From Corynebacterium fournieri (GTDB taxonomy: Bacteria > Actinomycetota > Actinomycetes > Mycobacteriales > Mycobacteriaceae), in the NCBI RefSeq assembly GCF_030408775.1, contig NZ_CP047210.1, positions 2,232,001-2,296,000 of the forward strand: a stretch of DNA of 64,000 nucleotides, written 5' to 3'. The notes beneath the pieces were generated by a model. That model did not search any database, was not told the origin of the DNA, and saw nothing but the letters and a program-made list of their open reading frames with translations. The position numbers and the translations under genes were made by a program. Below are positions 38,530 through 48,283 of the stretch, one piece after another. Position 1 is the first letter of the stretch. Every line of letters starts with the position of its first letter.

Positions 38530-38830
38530 GACTCCGCATTGCGGACAACTTCGCCACCACCAACTATTGGTGCGGACCCAGCAATCCGGGGCGCGTCGGG
38601 GCGGCTGCTCGCAAAAGTTGACGACTCGATTTCGCGAACTGGGGAAACGCGACGCCAAAACGGCCCGATCGTCAGCTTTTACGAATCCAGCCCGCCAGGA
38701 CTCCGCATTGCGGACAATCCCGGGTCCACCAACTATTGGTGCGGACCCACTTTGTGTACGAATCAACGGGGCAAAAACCTGACCTGCACGTTTGCAACGC
38801 GGGAATCGGCCGAAATGTTGATTCGTACAA
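38530..38830. repeat. Second locus of the palindromic repeat family
   Basis: Within the gene-free interval 38398-38837, two units combine TCCGCATTGCGGACAA and CACCAACTATTGGTG, nine bases apart. They occupy 38533-38572 and 38702-38741, 169 bp apart. They are the reverse complement of the units at 15.1-15.9 kb. A 12-bp inverted repeat, GTACGAATCAAC (38757) and GTTGATTCGTAC (38817), follows. No gene is visible in the interval. Confidence 0.8.
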
Positions 38831-38837
38831 AATCCGG

Positions 38838-39026
38838 CTAGTGCGGGTTGGGCACAGCGGAGAAGAGGGCGAGGGAGACGGGGATGACCGTCATGAAGAC
38901 AAACGCCAGCAAGCCCATGCTTAGCGACGCTCGTTTCCGCCCCTTCACCGCGAAGTAAAAGGAGGTGCTGAATAGGACAAACGCCACCACAATGGAGGCA
39001 ATGCCCAAAATCGTGGTGGCGTTCAT
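38838..39026 (-). CDS. Small two-span membrane protein
   Basis: A 62-residue protein with two hydrophobic segments (ILGIASIVVAFVLFSTSFYF and SLSMGLLAFVFMTVIPVSLA) joined by the basic turn VKGRKRA. It follows the GT-C glycosyltransferase gene by three bases and is probably in the same operon. I recognise no family. It ends before the repeat locus. Confidence 0.7.
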   Translation of the reverse strand: MNATTILGIASIVVAFVLFSTSFYFAVKGRKRASLSMGLLAFVFMTVIPVSLALFSAVPNPH

Positions 39027-39029
39027 CCA

Positions 39030-40547
39030 CTAAACCTTCGCGTCGACGGGCTCGGGCTCGGTGGGGGCCGAAGGGACGTCGTCAAGCAAAGGCTCCTTCC
39101 ACTCGGAAGGAAGCGACATCAACGGGTCGTGGCCGTTGTGCGCGTCGCGCACCTTGTCGCGGCGGTGGCCCAGGATCTGCTGCACCACCAGCACCATGAT
39201 GGCGATGATGAACGCGTCGCGGGCGATGATGACGGTGTTGAGCAGCCAGCCCGGCGCCCCCAAGTTGTCCACGCCCATCATGTGCCACATCAGGATCGGC
39301 CAGACGGCCATGTCCACGGTCATCCAGCTCAGCAGCAGGCGCCAGTGCGGCAGCGCGAGCACCGCGGGAATGACGAACCAGAGGGAGTACTGGGGGCTCC
39401 ACACCTTGTTGAAGATGAGGAACAGGCCCACGATCAGGCACACCAGCTCCGCAATGCGCGGGGTCTGCGGCGCCTTCAGGCCCAAGATGAGCACTCCCAG
39501 GCAGCCCAGCAGGAACAGGATCAGGGTCACCGCGTTGAGGATCACCGGGGCGCCCTCGCCAGAGTCGAAGCCCGTCCAGCCCGTCATTCGTGAAAACACC
39601 GCGTAAATGGTGGTCCACTCCCAACTGCGCTCCGTGTTCAGGCGGTTGAACTCGCTCCACGCATCCGGGTTGCGCAGGTAGACAGGCACGTTGACCACAA
39701 GCCAGGACACCACCATGGCGGCCAGCATCTTGCCAAACGGCGCGAGGTCGCGCTTGCGGATAGCCACGGTCAGGTACGCGCCGAGCAGGAAGATCGGCCA
39801 CAGCTTAAACGCGGTGCCCAGACCGATCATCGCGCCTGCGAGCCAGAACTTCCGGTTGCGGGCGGCCAGCATCGCAGCCACGGCGAAGAAGATGGACGGG
39901 ATGTCCCAGTTGGTAAAGGCGTGGACGATCAACAGCGGCGAGCCCGCCACCAGGAGGGTGTCCCAGACGCGGTTGCCGGCCAGCTCCGCGACCATACGGA
40001 TGGTGATGACCCAGATGATGGACAGCAACAACGCGGTGACGTAGAAGTACCAGCCGGAATCGGGCAGGAAACTGTCCACCAGGAAGTAGGTGCTGCGGGA
40101 CAGCCAGGCGGACAGCTGCTGGAACAGGCCGGCGAGCACCGGGTACTCCATGTAGCGGGTCAGGCCCTCTTCCACCCACGAGTAGTCGTAGACGAAGCCG
40201 CCCTTGTCCAGGCCGCGTGCGCCGTAGAGCGGGATGATGTCGTTGTAGCAGGCAGCCGTGAACTGGCGGTTGCCGTCCCAGTTGAGTTGGATGATGCCGT
40301 TGTCGTCCGCCTTGCCGCCGGCGCAATGCGACTTTTGCAGCAGGCCGAAGGACAAGAAGACGTAGGCGACGGCGAGGATGGAGCGCAGCGGCGTCCAGAA
40401 CCTGGCGCGGCCGATCTGGGCGAAGCGGCCCATCGGACCGCCGAGGAATTCCACCCAGCCGCGCGCGAGCGGCTCGGTGCGCGCCGGCTGGACGCGATCA
40501 GCCGGATCCGGCCAGGTGACCTTCGGGGTCTGCGTGCTTTCAGACAT
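39030..40547 (-). CDS. GT-C glycosyltransferase, DUF2029/GT87 type
   Basis: A 505-residue polytopic membrane protein with about ten to twelve hydrophobic segments. The first extracytoplasmic loop contains acidic and aromatic residues (YDYSWVEEGLTRYMEYP), where GT-C enzymes keep the catalytic aspartate. The family uses polyprenyl-phosphomannose as donor in mycobacteria and corynebacteria, for lipomannan or arabinomannan. The pattern NVPVYLRNPDAW and FNKVWSPQYSLWFV is typical of DUF2029. It directly follows the PBP gene, with stop and start adjacent, so both serve envelope synthesis. The exact acceptor is unknown. Confidence 0.82.
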   Translation of the reverse strand: MSESTQTPKVTWPDPADRVQPARTEPLARGWVEFLGGPMGRFAQIGRARFWTPLRSILAVAYVFLSFGLLQKSHCAGGKADDNGIIQLNWDGNRQFTAACYNDIIPLYGARGLDKGGFVYDYSWVEEGLTRYMEYPVLAGLFQQLSAWLSRSTYFLVDSFLPDSGWYFYVTALLLSIIWVITIRMVAELAGNRVWDTLLVAGSPLLIVHAFTNWDIPSIFFAVAAMLAARNRKFWLAGAMIGLGTAFKLWPIFLLGAYLTVAIRKRDLAPFGKMLAAMVVSWLVVNVPVYLRNPDAWSEFNRLNTERSWEWTTIYAVFSRMTGWTGFDSGEGAPVILNAVTLILFLLGCLGVLILGLKAPQTPRIAELVCLIVGLFLIFNKVWSPQYSLWFVIPAVLALPHWRLLLSWMTVDMAVWPILMWHMMGVDNLGAPGWLLNTVIIARDAFIIAIMVLVVQQILGHRRDKVRDAHNGHDPLMSLPSEWKEPLLDDVPSAPTEPEPVDAKV

Positions 40548-42828
40548 TTACTGGAACGCCTCCTGGACTTGGCCAATCACATCGTTGACAGTGTCACGCA
40601 AGGCTGGCGCCTCCGGTGCCGGTGCGGGAACCGGGGCGGGAGCCGGTGCCGGGGCGGGCGCGGGGGCAGGCGCCGGAGCGGCCGGAGCTTCCGGCGCGGG
40701 GGCCTCCGGGGCGCTCGCTGGGTCCGGGTTCGCCTGGCTCGACGGAGCCTGCGAGTTGTCCGGCGTCTGGTTCGAGTAGGAGTTGTAGGAAGGCGTGGGG
40801 TTGGAGTAGTAGCCGCCCAGGCCGACACCGCCGTTGTAGGGATTCACGCCCCAGTACACGGGGTTGGCGTTGGGGAAGCTCTGGAATTCCTGGCCCTCCA
40901 GCTCGGTGTCCAGGATTTCCTTCCAGATCTTCGACGGGGTGTTGGAGCCGAACATGTTGCCGCCCCACTCGTTGAAGATCGGGGAGGTGTTGTCGGCGGT
41001 GCCCACCCACACGGCAACTGCCAGCTGCGGGGTGGAGCCGACCATCCAGGCGTCCTTGTTATTGCCGGTGTTGCCCATCTGGGCGGTACCGGTCTTGGCC
41101 GCGGACGGGCGGCCGCCGGCCAGCGTGGCGTTGGAGTAGCCCACCACGCCCTGCATGGCCTGGATGGTATTGTCCGCCACCTGCTCGGATACGCGGCGCT
41201 CCGTGTAGTCGTTGTCTACCTGGTAGAGCACCTCGCCGTTGGCGTCCTCGATCTTTTCCACGAAGTGGGTCGGGTGCATCAGGCCGCGGTTGGTCAGGGT
41301 GGACACGGCGGTGGCCATGTCCAGCACGCGCGACTGGTACTGGCCCAAGACGATGCCCTCGTACGGCTGCCCGCCGTTTTCACGCAGGGTCATCGGGATA
41401 CCCGGGATGGACTTGGCCACGCCGAGGGCGTGCGCCATGTCGGCGGTGTCCTGGGTGGTGTTGTCCAACTCGTCCTGGATGCGCATGTAGGCGGTGTTGG
41501 AGGACACGCGGGTGGCTTCGGACATGGACACCATGCCGCCGCCTCCGCCGTCCCAGTTGGTCACGGTGATGCCGCCGGGCAGAGTCACCGGAGAGGAATC
41601 GAACATCGACGTCAGCGGGATGCCCTGCTGCAGGGCGGCGGCCAGCGCGAAGATCTTGAAGGTCGAGCCGGTTTGCAGGCCAGCGTTGGCGTAGTCCCAA
41701 CCGCTGGCGTCGTCGCCGCCGTAGTAGGCGCGCACTGCGCCTGTCGACGGATCCACGGCCACCACACCAGTACGTGCGTCGTCCTGCAGGTTGGCCAGGC
41801 GCTCCTTCGAGATGCGCTCCACGTTGGCCTGGGAACCGGCGTCGATGGTGGTGGTGATCTGCAGTCCTCGGTTAGTCAGATCGTTTTCGGTGATGCCAAG
41901 CGCCTCGAGCTCGGTGATCACCTTGGTTCTTGATCAAGCCGTTCGGGCCGGTGGCCTCCGTGTAAGCGGAGTAGGTGGCCGGGTCGCGCGTTTCCGGGTA
42001 CTTCATCGCGGCGCGCTGCTCCGGGGTGACCTTGCCCATCTCCACCAGGCCGTCCATGACGTAGTTCCAGCGGGCCTCTGCGGCCTCGCGGTTCGTCCAC
42101 GGGTCCAACTCGCTGGGCAGCTGGATGGAAGCCGCCAGCACGCCGCCTTCTTCCACGGTCAGCTGGGAGGCGGGCTTGCCAAAGAACGCGTGCGCGGCAG
42201 CTTCGACGCCGTAGGCGTTGCGGCCGAAGTACACGGTGTTCAGGTAGGCGCGCAGGATGTCTTCCTTCGACCACTCGTTGGTCATCTTCACGGAGTAGAC
42301 CAGCTCGTTGGCCTTGCGCTCGTAGGAGTGCGCGTTACCCACCAGCGCGTTTTTCACGTACTGCTGGGTGATGGTCGAGCCGCCGCCTGCAGAGGGGTTG
42401 CCGGTGAGCTGCCCGATCGCCGCGCGGGCAAAACCGGTGGGCGAGAAACCGGAGTTGGTCCAGAAGTCGCGGTCCTCCGCGGCCAAGACGGCATTTTGGA
42501 CTTCCTCCGGCACCGCTTCGAGGGCGATCTGCTCGCGGTTGCCCTCGGGCGGGACCAAGCGGGCGAGCTCGTTTTCGCCGTCGTTGAAGTAGATCGAGGA
42601 GACCTGCGCGGTTTCGATTTCCCCGGGCCCCGGGATCTCTGCGTTGGCGTACTTCCAGGCGAACCAGCCGACCGGGATGCACGCAAGAAGGAGCAGGAAC
42701 AGCAACACTGCGAGGACCCATTGCCACGCACGGGACTTCTTCTTTTTCTTCACCGCCGTAGTGCCGCGGCCTTCATCGTCCGGCGCCTTCGCCGTTTCGG
42801 TGCTGTTTTCAGCGCTCTTGTCAGTCAC
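40548..42828 (-). pseudogene. Class A penicillin-binding protein interrupted by a one-base frameshift
   Basis: The N-terminal part (to about 41925) holds a basic cytoplasmic tail (VKKKKKSRAW), one membrane anchor and the GT51 transglycosylase domain (AVLAAEDRDFW and GGGSTITQQYVKN). The C-terminal part (from 41921) holds the transpeptidase domain with STFK, SSN and KTGTAQ, and a Pro/Ala tail. They are in different frames. At CCTTGG (41921-41926) one extra base changes ...LIKNQ from running on into VITELEALGI to an unrelated end. Fused, the product would be about 760 residues, normal for PBP1b. It is either a sequencing error, a recent mutation or programmed. By synteny it corresponds to the C. 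glutamicum PBP1b gene. GTG 42828, after AGGGA, is the likely start. Confidence 0.85.
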
Positions 42829-42930
42829 ACGTTTTCCCTGCACAATTGCACCCGCCGCGCCCGCGGGGAGGGCAAACAGGCGAGCTACCTACCAAATTCC
42901 TACCGGACACCCTACCTGCCCAGTTCAGAT

Positions 42931-43293
42931 TCACACTACTGGTACGGCTGTGACTTCCTGTAACAGATGGTTCCATTTGCACGACGGGCATACCTCCACC
43001 AGATGCACCGTCAGCTCCCCCACCTCGGCGGCGAGCCGGTCTATCTCGTCCTCGCTGCGGGCCGTTCCTGTCCGCCTGCCCAACTTTTCGGAGTACACCC
43101 AGCGCACATCCCGCATCGCAGCCCCGCACACGGGGCACGGGCGGGGCGAGTCCACCCCATGGTGCTGCGCGGCGGCGCGTAACAGGAAGTCGGCGTCGCA
43201 TGCGGCGTCGACAGGCAAGTGCCCACGCTTGAGCTCACGCAACGTCTGGCGCCGCTGCCACTCGTGGGACACCTCGTGCTCGTACGTGAACAT
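42931..43293 (-). CDS. DUF5318 zinc-ribbon-like protein
   Basis: A 120-residue protein starting MFTYEHEVSHEWQRRQTL, the usual opening of the corynebacterial DUF5318 family. Two cysteine pairs, CPVCG and CPSCK, should bind zinc. In-frame ATGs 9 and 12 bases upstream are alternative starts. It lies between the PBP gene and the divergent MarR regulator, the same order I recall for C. glutamicum. Function unknown. Confidence 0.75.
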   Translation of the reverse strand: MFTYEHEVSHEWQRRQTLRELKRGHLPVDAACDADFLLRAAAQHHGVDSPRPCPVCGAAMRDVRWVYSEKLGRRTGTARSEDEIDRLAAEVGELTVHLVEVCPSCKWNHLLQEVTAVPVV

Positions 43294-43363
43294 CCTGGCC
43301 ATCATAACCGCACTACGAGCTGCTAAGTTTTGTCCAAGCACGAAGCAGAAAAGAGGTACACAA

Positions 43364-43828
43364 GTGGCGGCGCACGAGGACCCCTCCGCGGAAGCAATGC
43401 GGATCGCGGCGGACATCCGCCCCGCGATGACCAGCTTGTACGTGGCGTATTTCCGCAATGCGCAGCACTCGGACCTCACCGGACCGCAACTTTCCGTGCT
43501 GCACCGCCTGGGTTTCAACGGCCCCACCCGCATCAGCAAACTCGCCAGCGAAGAGGGTGTGCGCCTGCCCACCGCCTCCAACACCGTCAACCAGCTGGAA
43601 AAGCGCGACCTGGTCCGCCGCGTGCGCTCGGTGGACGACCGGCGCGGCGTGTCCGTGGAGCTGACGGACTTCGGGCGCGATGAGCTCGAGCGCGTCGGCG
43701 CGGAGCGCACCCGCTCGCTCGCCCAGATGCTCAGCGCGTTGGACGCGGAGGCGCTGGAGAAGCTGGATGCGCTCACGGAGGTCCTCAACGACCTCGCACG
43801 CGCGTACGCCGCCGGCGCACCGGAGTAG
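43364..43828 (+). CDS. MarR-family regulator, MalR-like by position
   Basis: A 154-residue winged-helix regulator. The HTH reads SDLTGPQLSVLHRLG, RISKLASEEGVRLPTAS and the wing RRVRSVDDRRGVSVELT. The GTG at 43364 follows AAGAGG. Its placement next to DUF5318 and the PBP gene matches MalR of C. glutamicum, a regulator tied to envelope and stress genes, but identity is not proven here. The divergent start to the DUF5318 gene leaves about 60 bp for a shared control region. Confidence 0.85.
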   Translation: MAAHEDPSAEAMRIAADIRPAMTSLYVAYFRNAQHSDLTGPQLSVLHRLGFNGPTRISKLASEEGVRLPTASNTVNQLEKRDLVRRVRSVDDRRGVSVELTDFGRDELERVGAERTRSLAQMLSALDAEALEKLDALTEVLNDLARAYAAGAPE

Positions 43829-43884
43829 CCCCGCACCGCACTGCGCTGCCCCTGTGCTGCACTGCGCTGCAGGGGAGCAGCTTT

Positions 43885-43911
43885 TTGACAGGCGGAGTGA
43901 ATGTTTATGAT
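43885..43911 (+). promoter_or_regulatory. Putative promoter of the universal stress gene
   Basis: TTGACA (43885-43890) and TATGAT (43906-43911) are excellent -35 and -10 matches but are separated by only 15 bp. They precede the universal stress gene by 53 bp. TGTTCA occurs both after the -10 and before the ribosome-binding site. Confidence 0.5.
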
Positions 43912-43964
43912 GTGTTCAATATCCGATACACCGCCGAAGCGGACATTGTTCAAGGAGGACGGCT

Positions 43965-44933
43965 CTGAGCAGCTCGAATGGCGCTGACGGCCCGCGCCTT
44001 CCCGGTGTCGACTCGCCGGTGCGCGTGCTGGTGGGATGGGACGTTGCCAATACCGAGGCGGTGGAGTTCGCCGCCTGGCTCGGCCGCTGCGTGCCCGTCC
44101 AGATCCAGGTGATGGCCAGCACCCAGTCCCCGTGGTTCAAGTCCCTGGCCAACGCGGCAAAGGGCCGCAAAAAGCGGATGAAAGAGGCGCAGTCTTCCTT
44201 TGACTCCCGCGTGGAAAAGACCCTGAAGGAGCACATCCCGCAGTCCCACTGGTCCAAGCAGGTCGCCCGCCTGGTGGACAGCAAGGACACGGTGCGCTCC
44301 CTGTACGAGACGGCGGACGAGTTCGACGCAGACCTGATCCTTTTGGGCTCTCGCGCCAAGACGCCGAAAGGCCGCTTCCGCCCGTCCAGCGTGGCGGACG
44401 AGATGATGCGTTCGTCCCCCGTGCCGCTGGGCTTGGCCCCGCGCGGTGTGAAGCTGTCCAAGAAGGGCATCACGCGCGTGACGTACGCGATTGTGATGGA
44501 AGACGAGCCAGCGGAGCCGGACTTTTCCGGTTTGGACTACGCCACCACCATGGCCTGCGCCCTGGGCCTGCCACTGCGCATTATCGCCTTCTCACCCACT
44601 GAGTACGACAAGCACTCCTCCGCGTGGAACGAGCAGACCTTGGGCATCCTCGACCGCGCGCGCGACCACGCGTGGGCGCTGGCGGAGGAGTTCGCGCCGG
44701 ATCGCTGCGACAACTTCGACGTCACCAGCGCGATTTCTGCTGCGAAGTCCTGGAAGCGCTCGATCGACTCGGTGAAGTGGAAAAAGGGCGACATCATGTT
44801 TTTGGGTTCCCAGCCGTCGCAGCAGCTGACCAGTGTGTTTGTTGGCACGCGGGAGGGCGAGTTCATCCGCTACGCCTCCGTTCCCGTTGTGGTGTGCCCG
44901 CGCCGGGCTCTGAAGACGCGAAACGGCCAGTAA
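43965..44933 (+). CDS. Universal stress protein, tandem domains, probable CTG start
   Basis: About 322 residues with two UspA-like domains. The first begins VRVLVGWDVAN and ends with LGSRAKTPKGRF; the second has LGSQPSQQLTSVFVGTREG. The glycine motif of the first is degenerate, so ATP binding there is doubtful. AAGGAGG at 43952 is six bases before an in-frame CTG at 43965; no ATG, GTG or TTG is near it. The next candidate, GTG 44019, has no ribosome-binding site. I therefore take CTG as start. Position next to a MarR regulator suggests a stress role. Confidence 0.85.
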   Translation: MSSSNGADGPRLPGVDSPVRVLVGWDVANTEAVEFAAWLGRCVPVQIQVMASTQSPWFKSLANAAKGRKKRMKEAQSSFDSRVEKTLKEHIPQSHWSKQVARLVDSKDTVRSLYETADEFDADLILLGSRAKTPKGRFRPSSVADEMMRSSPVPLGLAPRGVKLSKKGITRVTYAIVMEDEPAEPDFSGLDYATTMACALGLPLRIIAFSPTEYDKHSSAWNEQTLGILDRARDHAWALAEEFAPDRCDNFDVTSAISAAKSWKRSIDSVKWKKGDIMFLGSQPSQQLTSVFVGTREGEFIRYASVPVVVCPRRALKTRNGQ

Positions 44934-44943
44934 GTTGGGCCGC

Positions 44944-45402
44944 ATGGAGCATCCTGAGAACGACCTTCACTCCCCAGCCGACCGCTTCTCGCGCGTCCGC
45001 CCGGAGCCGCGTTCTTTCGACGACCTCGCAGATCAGCCCGATCCCCTCGAGGTGGATCGCCGCAACCGCCGCTCCACGCGCAACGCCATTTTCTTCGCGG
45101 CCGGCACGGTCGCGGTTACGCTGCTGCTGGCGTTCGTGCTCGCGGCGATCTCCCGCGCGCAGGGCGGTCCGCTTTGCGACGGCGACTCGGCTTGGCTGTG
45201 CACCGAGTCTTGGCGCACGTGGTGGGCGGTGGCCACCTCCATCCCGCCGGTTGCCGGTTTGCTGGGCTGCGCGGTGATTACGGTGCGCAAGCTCAACCGC
45301 TACGAGCGCTGGATCCCGTGGATGGGCGTGTTTTGGCTCCCGCTGGTGCCGTTCACCATGTCCTGGCTGATTCTCACCGTCGGGATGCTGGCTGCGCAGT
45401 AG
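44944..45402 (+). CDS. Hypothetical two- to three-span membrane protein
   Basis: A 152-residue protein. The first 50 residues are charged and Pro-rich, followed by hydrophobic segments ([21 protein letters not shown], then [19 protein letters not shown] and [19 protein letters not shown]). Two cysteines in the loop ([14 protein letters not shown]) may pair. It starts 11 bp after the universal stress gene and is probably cotranscribed. Its end overlaps the convergent trhO gene by 29 bp. No family recognised. Confidence 0.7.
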   Translation: MEHPENDLHSPADRFSRVRPEPRSFDDLADQPDPLEVDRRNRRSTRNAIFFAAGTVAVTLLLAFVLAAISRAQGGPLCDGDSAWLCTESWRTWWAVATSIPPVAGLLGCAVITVRKLNRYERWIPWMGVFWLPLVPFTMSWLILTVGMLAAQ

Positions 45403-46273
45403 CGCATTCGGCACAGTAGGGGTTGTCCTGCCTGCAGGCCTCGCAGCTGAGGTACTGGCGGCGGCACTCCGGTTCGTTGGCGCAGTTGTAAAACTGGTTG
45501 GTGGCCTCGCCGCAGTGCACGCAGTGGCCGAGCTGGACGTAGTCCGGGTCTCCCGGCGCGCCGAACTCGGTGTGCATGCGGTCGTCGAAGACGTAAAGGG
45601 AGCCCTCCCACAGCCCGGAGTTGCCGTACTGCTCGCCGTAGCGGACGATGCCGCCGTCGATTTGGTAGACCTCCTGGAAGCCGCGGTTGATCATGAGACT
45701 GGACAGCACCTCGCAGCGGATGCCTCCGGTGCAATAGGAGATGACGGGCTTGTCTTTCATCCAGTCGTACTTGCCGGACTCGAGTTCTTTGATGAAGTCG
45801 TGGGTGGTCTCCACATCGGGCACCACGGCGCCCTTGAACCTGCCGATCTCGGCTTCGCGCGCGTTGCGCCCGTCGAAGAACACGGCGTCCGGCTTTGCCG
45901 CCACAAGCTCGTTGACCTGCTGTGGTGTGAGGTGCTCTCCCCCGCCGACGACGCCGTTGTCGTCCACCTCCAGCTCGCCCGGCGCGCCGAAGGCGACGAT
46001 TTCTTCGCGGGCCTTCACGCTGAGCTTGGGAAAGTCCTCTGCCCCGCCCTCGGACCACTTGAACTCGATGCCTGTGAAGTATTCCTTGGTCTTTTTGGCG
46101 TAGGTCTTGCAGGCGCGAATGTCCCCGCCGACTGTGCCGTTGATGCCGTGCTTGGACACGATGATCCTGCCGGTCAAGCCCAGGCCTTCGCAGAGGTCGC
46201 GCTGCCACAGGCGCACCGCGTCCGGGTCGGCGATGGGCTGGAACTTGTAGTAGAGCAGGATCTTGCTGGTCAT
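45374..46273 (-). CDS. trhO: tRNA uridine(34) hydroxylase TrhO (rhodanese-related)
   Basis: A 299-residue protein. The N-terminal domain ([14 protein letters not shown], then GINGTVGG) is followed by a rhodanese domain with the active-site cysteine in [11 protein letters not shown] cysteine-rich C-terminus ([28 protein letters not shown] and YCAEC) probably binds zinc. The TrhO/YceA family hydroxylates U34 of certain tRNAs. The ATG at 46273 gives the usual MTSKILLYY start. Confidence 0.92.
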   Translation of the reverse strand: MTSKILLYYKFQPIADPDAVRLWQRDLCEGLGLTGRIIVSKHGINGTVGGDIRACKTYAKKTKEYFTGIEFKWSEGGAEDFPKLSVKAREEIVAFGAPGELEVDDNGVVGGGEHLTPQQVNELVAAKPDAVFFDGRNAREAEIGRFKGAVVPDVETTHDFIKELESGKYDWMKDKPVISYCTGGIRCEVLSSLMINRGFQEVYQIDGGIVRYGEQYGNSGLWEGSLYVFDDRMHTEFGAPGDPDYVQLGHCVHCGEATNQFYNCANEPECRRQYLSCEACRQDNPYCAECATAQPASRR

Positions 46274-46342
46274 GCCTGGCAGTGTAAGTCCACCCGGCCC
46301 GCGGGAGAAACTTTCCTGCGCCGGCACCAGCCGCTTCGCGCC

Positions 46343-46678
46343 CTACCCCCTCTTCTGCTTGAAGGCGTGCGCGTCGCGCATGTACACGCGGCGGTGCGTG
46401 CCCACCTTGTGGCCGGGCAGCTTGCCTTCGTCGATGAGTTTGACCACGAAGGGGCGGGAGACTCCGAGGAGGTCCGCCACCTGCTGGGTGGTCATCTCTT
46501 CTTCCGGCTCCGGCGGGCGCACGAGGCGCCCCTCCGCCATGTCTTCGAGCAGGTCGCGCACCCACACGGCGGTCTGCTTGGGCAGCGTGACGTGGTCTGC
46601 GGCCTGGGTGCGCGCGACCGCGAGGCCATCGTTGAGTTCGGCTAATGCAGCTTCCACCGGCGAATGCTGTTCCTGCAT
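46343..46678 (-). CDS. Excisionase-type HTH protein, antitoxin-like
   Basis: A 111-residue protein. The first half is helical (LAELNDGLAVARTQAADHVTLPKQ); the second is an excisionase/MerR-like HTH (EEMTTQQVADLLGVSRPFV and GTHRRVYMRDAHAF). This pattern is usual for antitoxins paired with a PIN-domain toxin in actinobacteria. Here no toxin gene follows: trhO starts 69 bp downstream. It may be an orphan antitoxin or a stand-alone regulator. The ATG at 46678 is preferred over an upstream ATG at 46714. Confidence 0.75.
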   Translation of the reverse strand: MQEQHSPVEAALAELNDGLAVARTQAADHVTLPKQTAVWVRDLLEDMAEGRLVRPPEPEEEMTTQQVADLLGVSRPFVVKLIDEGKLPGHKVGTHRRVYMRDAHAFKQKRG

Positions 46679-46732
46679 GTTCCCGACACTAAACGACAAC
46701 CGAAACGAGCGCAATGGTTAGTGTTGGAAAAC

Positions 46733-48226
46733 TTAGCGCTTGTGGTAGAGAGCCTTGCGCCAGTATTTCGGCTCGGAGGTGGCCAGCACCCCGAGGTTGC
46801 GGAAGATGCCCTCGTCCACGGACCCCAAGATGGTGGTGATGTGCGCATCGCACCCGCGCAACGCCTTGAGGTGCTCCAGCGCCAGCGCAGCCTCCGGGTT
46901 GGCGGAGGCGGACACGGACAGCGCGATGAGCACCTCGTCCGTGTGCAGGCGCGGGTTCACCGATCCCAGATGGCGGGTCTTCAGCGTCTGAATCGGCTCG
47001 ATGGAGTCCGGCGAGAGCAAGTGCACGTCGTCGTCGATGCCGGCCAGCAGCTTCAGCGCGTTGAGCAGCACCGCGGCCGACGGCCCGAGCAGGTCGGAGG
47101 TCTTGCCAGTGACAATGCGCCCGTCCGGCAGCTCCAGCGCGGCACCGGGCTTGCCGGTGCGCTCCGCCACCTGAAGCGCCGGGGCCACCACGACACGGTC
47201 GGCGACGGTCAGGTCCGCCTTGCGCATCACGTTCATGTTGCGGTCGGAGACGGTGGAATCGGCGTCGGCGCGCCGCTCGTCCACAAGCGATGCGTAGTAG
47301 CGGCGGATGATCTCCTGCTCGGCCGCGTGCCGGCAGGCCGCGTCGTCGGAGATGCAGTAGCCCGCCATGTTCACGCCCATGTCTGTGGGGGACTGGTAGG
47401 GCTCCGCGCCCGTGGCCTCGCGCAGCAGGGTCTTCAGCAGCGGGAAGACCTCGATGTCGCGGTTGTAGCTGGAGACCTTCTCGCCGTAAGCCTCCAAGTG
47501 GTACTGGTCGATGACGTTGATATCGTCCAGGTCCGTCGTCGCTGCCTCGTACGCCAGGTTCACCGGGTGCGACAGCGGCAGGTTCCAGATGGGGAAGGTC
47601 TCAAATTTGGCGTAGCCGGCCTCGATGCCGCGCTTGTGCTCGTGGTAGACCTGCGACAGGCAGGTGGCCAGCTTGCCGGAACCGGGCCCCGGCGCGGTCA
47701 TCACCACCAGGTCGCGGGTGGTTTCCACGTAGTCGTTGCGGCCGAATCCCTCGTCGCTGACCACCTTCGCGGTGTCGTTGGGGTAGCCGTCGATCATGTA
47801 GTGGCGCGCCACTTTCAACCCGAGTCGGTTCAGGCGTTCCATGAATGCCTCCACCTTCGGGTTCGGGCCCTCAAGCTGGGTGCACACCACGTTTTCCACC
47901 AGGAAGCCGCGGTCGCGGAAGACATCCACGAGCCGCAGCACGTCGTCTTCGTAGGTGATGCCCAGGTCTGCGCGCATTTTCTGGCGCACCACGTCGCCGG
48001 CGTTGAAGCAGATGACAATTTCCACTTCGTCCTTGATCCGGTCCAGCATGGCGATCTTGTTGTCGGGCGTGAATCCGGGCAGGACGCGGGAGGCGTGGTT
48101 GTCGTCGAAAAGCTTGCCCCCCATCTCCAGGTACAGCTTGCCGCCGACTTCGGCGCGCCGTTTCTGGATGTGCTCGGATTGCATCTGGATATATTTTTCT
48201 CGGTCGAACCCGATCTCATACGGCAT
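46733..48226 (-). CDS. DUF1846 family protein
   Basis: A 497-residue cytoplasmic protein beginning [20 protein letters not shown], a conserved opening of DUF1846 (UPF0371). A conserved block, [21 protein letters not shown], looks like a nucleotide-binding loop. The rest is well conserved in style throughout, with no truncation. Structures of the family are known from streptococci, but the function is unresolved. It is divergent from the NAD(P)HX repair gene with 57 bp between them. Confidence 0.9.
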   Translation of the reverse strand: MPYEIGFDREKYIQMQSEHIQKRRAEVGGKLYLEMGGKLFDDNHASRVLPGFTPDNKIAMLDRIKDEVEIVICFNAGDVVRQKMRADLGITYEDDVLRLVDVFRDRGFLVENVVCTQLEGPNPKVEAFMERLNRLGLKVARHYMIDGYPNDTAKVVSDEGFGRNDYVETTRDLVVMTAPGPGSGKLATCLSQVYHEHKRGIEAGYAKFETFPIWNLPLSHPVNLAYEAATTDLDDINVIDQYHLEAYGEKVSSYNRDIEVFPLLKTLLREATGAEPYQSPTDMGVNMAGYCISDDAACRHAAEQEIIRRYYASLVDERRADADSTVSDRNMNVMRKADLTVADRVVVAPALQVAERTGKPGAALELPDGRIVTGKTSDLLGPSAAVLLNALKLLAGIDDDVHLLSPDSIEPIQTLKTRHLGSVNPRLHTDEVLIALSVSASANPEAALALEHLKALRGCDAHITTILGSVDEGIFRNLGVLATSEPKYWRKALYHKR

Positions 48227-48283
48227 GCGGTAAGTCTAGCGATTGCTTATCGACGATTGCTACGCCGACGTACCCTTTTGGGC

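Noticed and set aside
44863-46645. Large antisense frames over trhO and the universal stress gene
   Set aside because: Mirror codon bias of the real genes and no recognisable domain.
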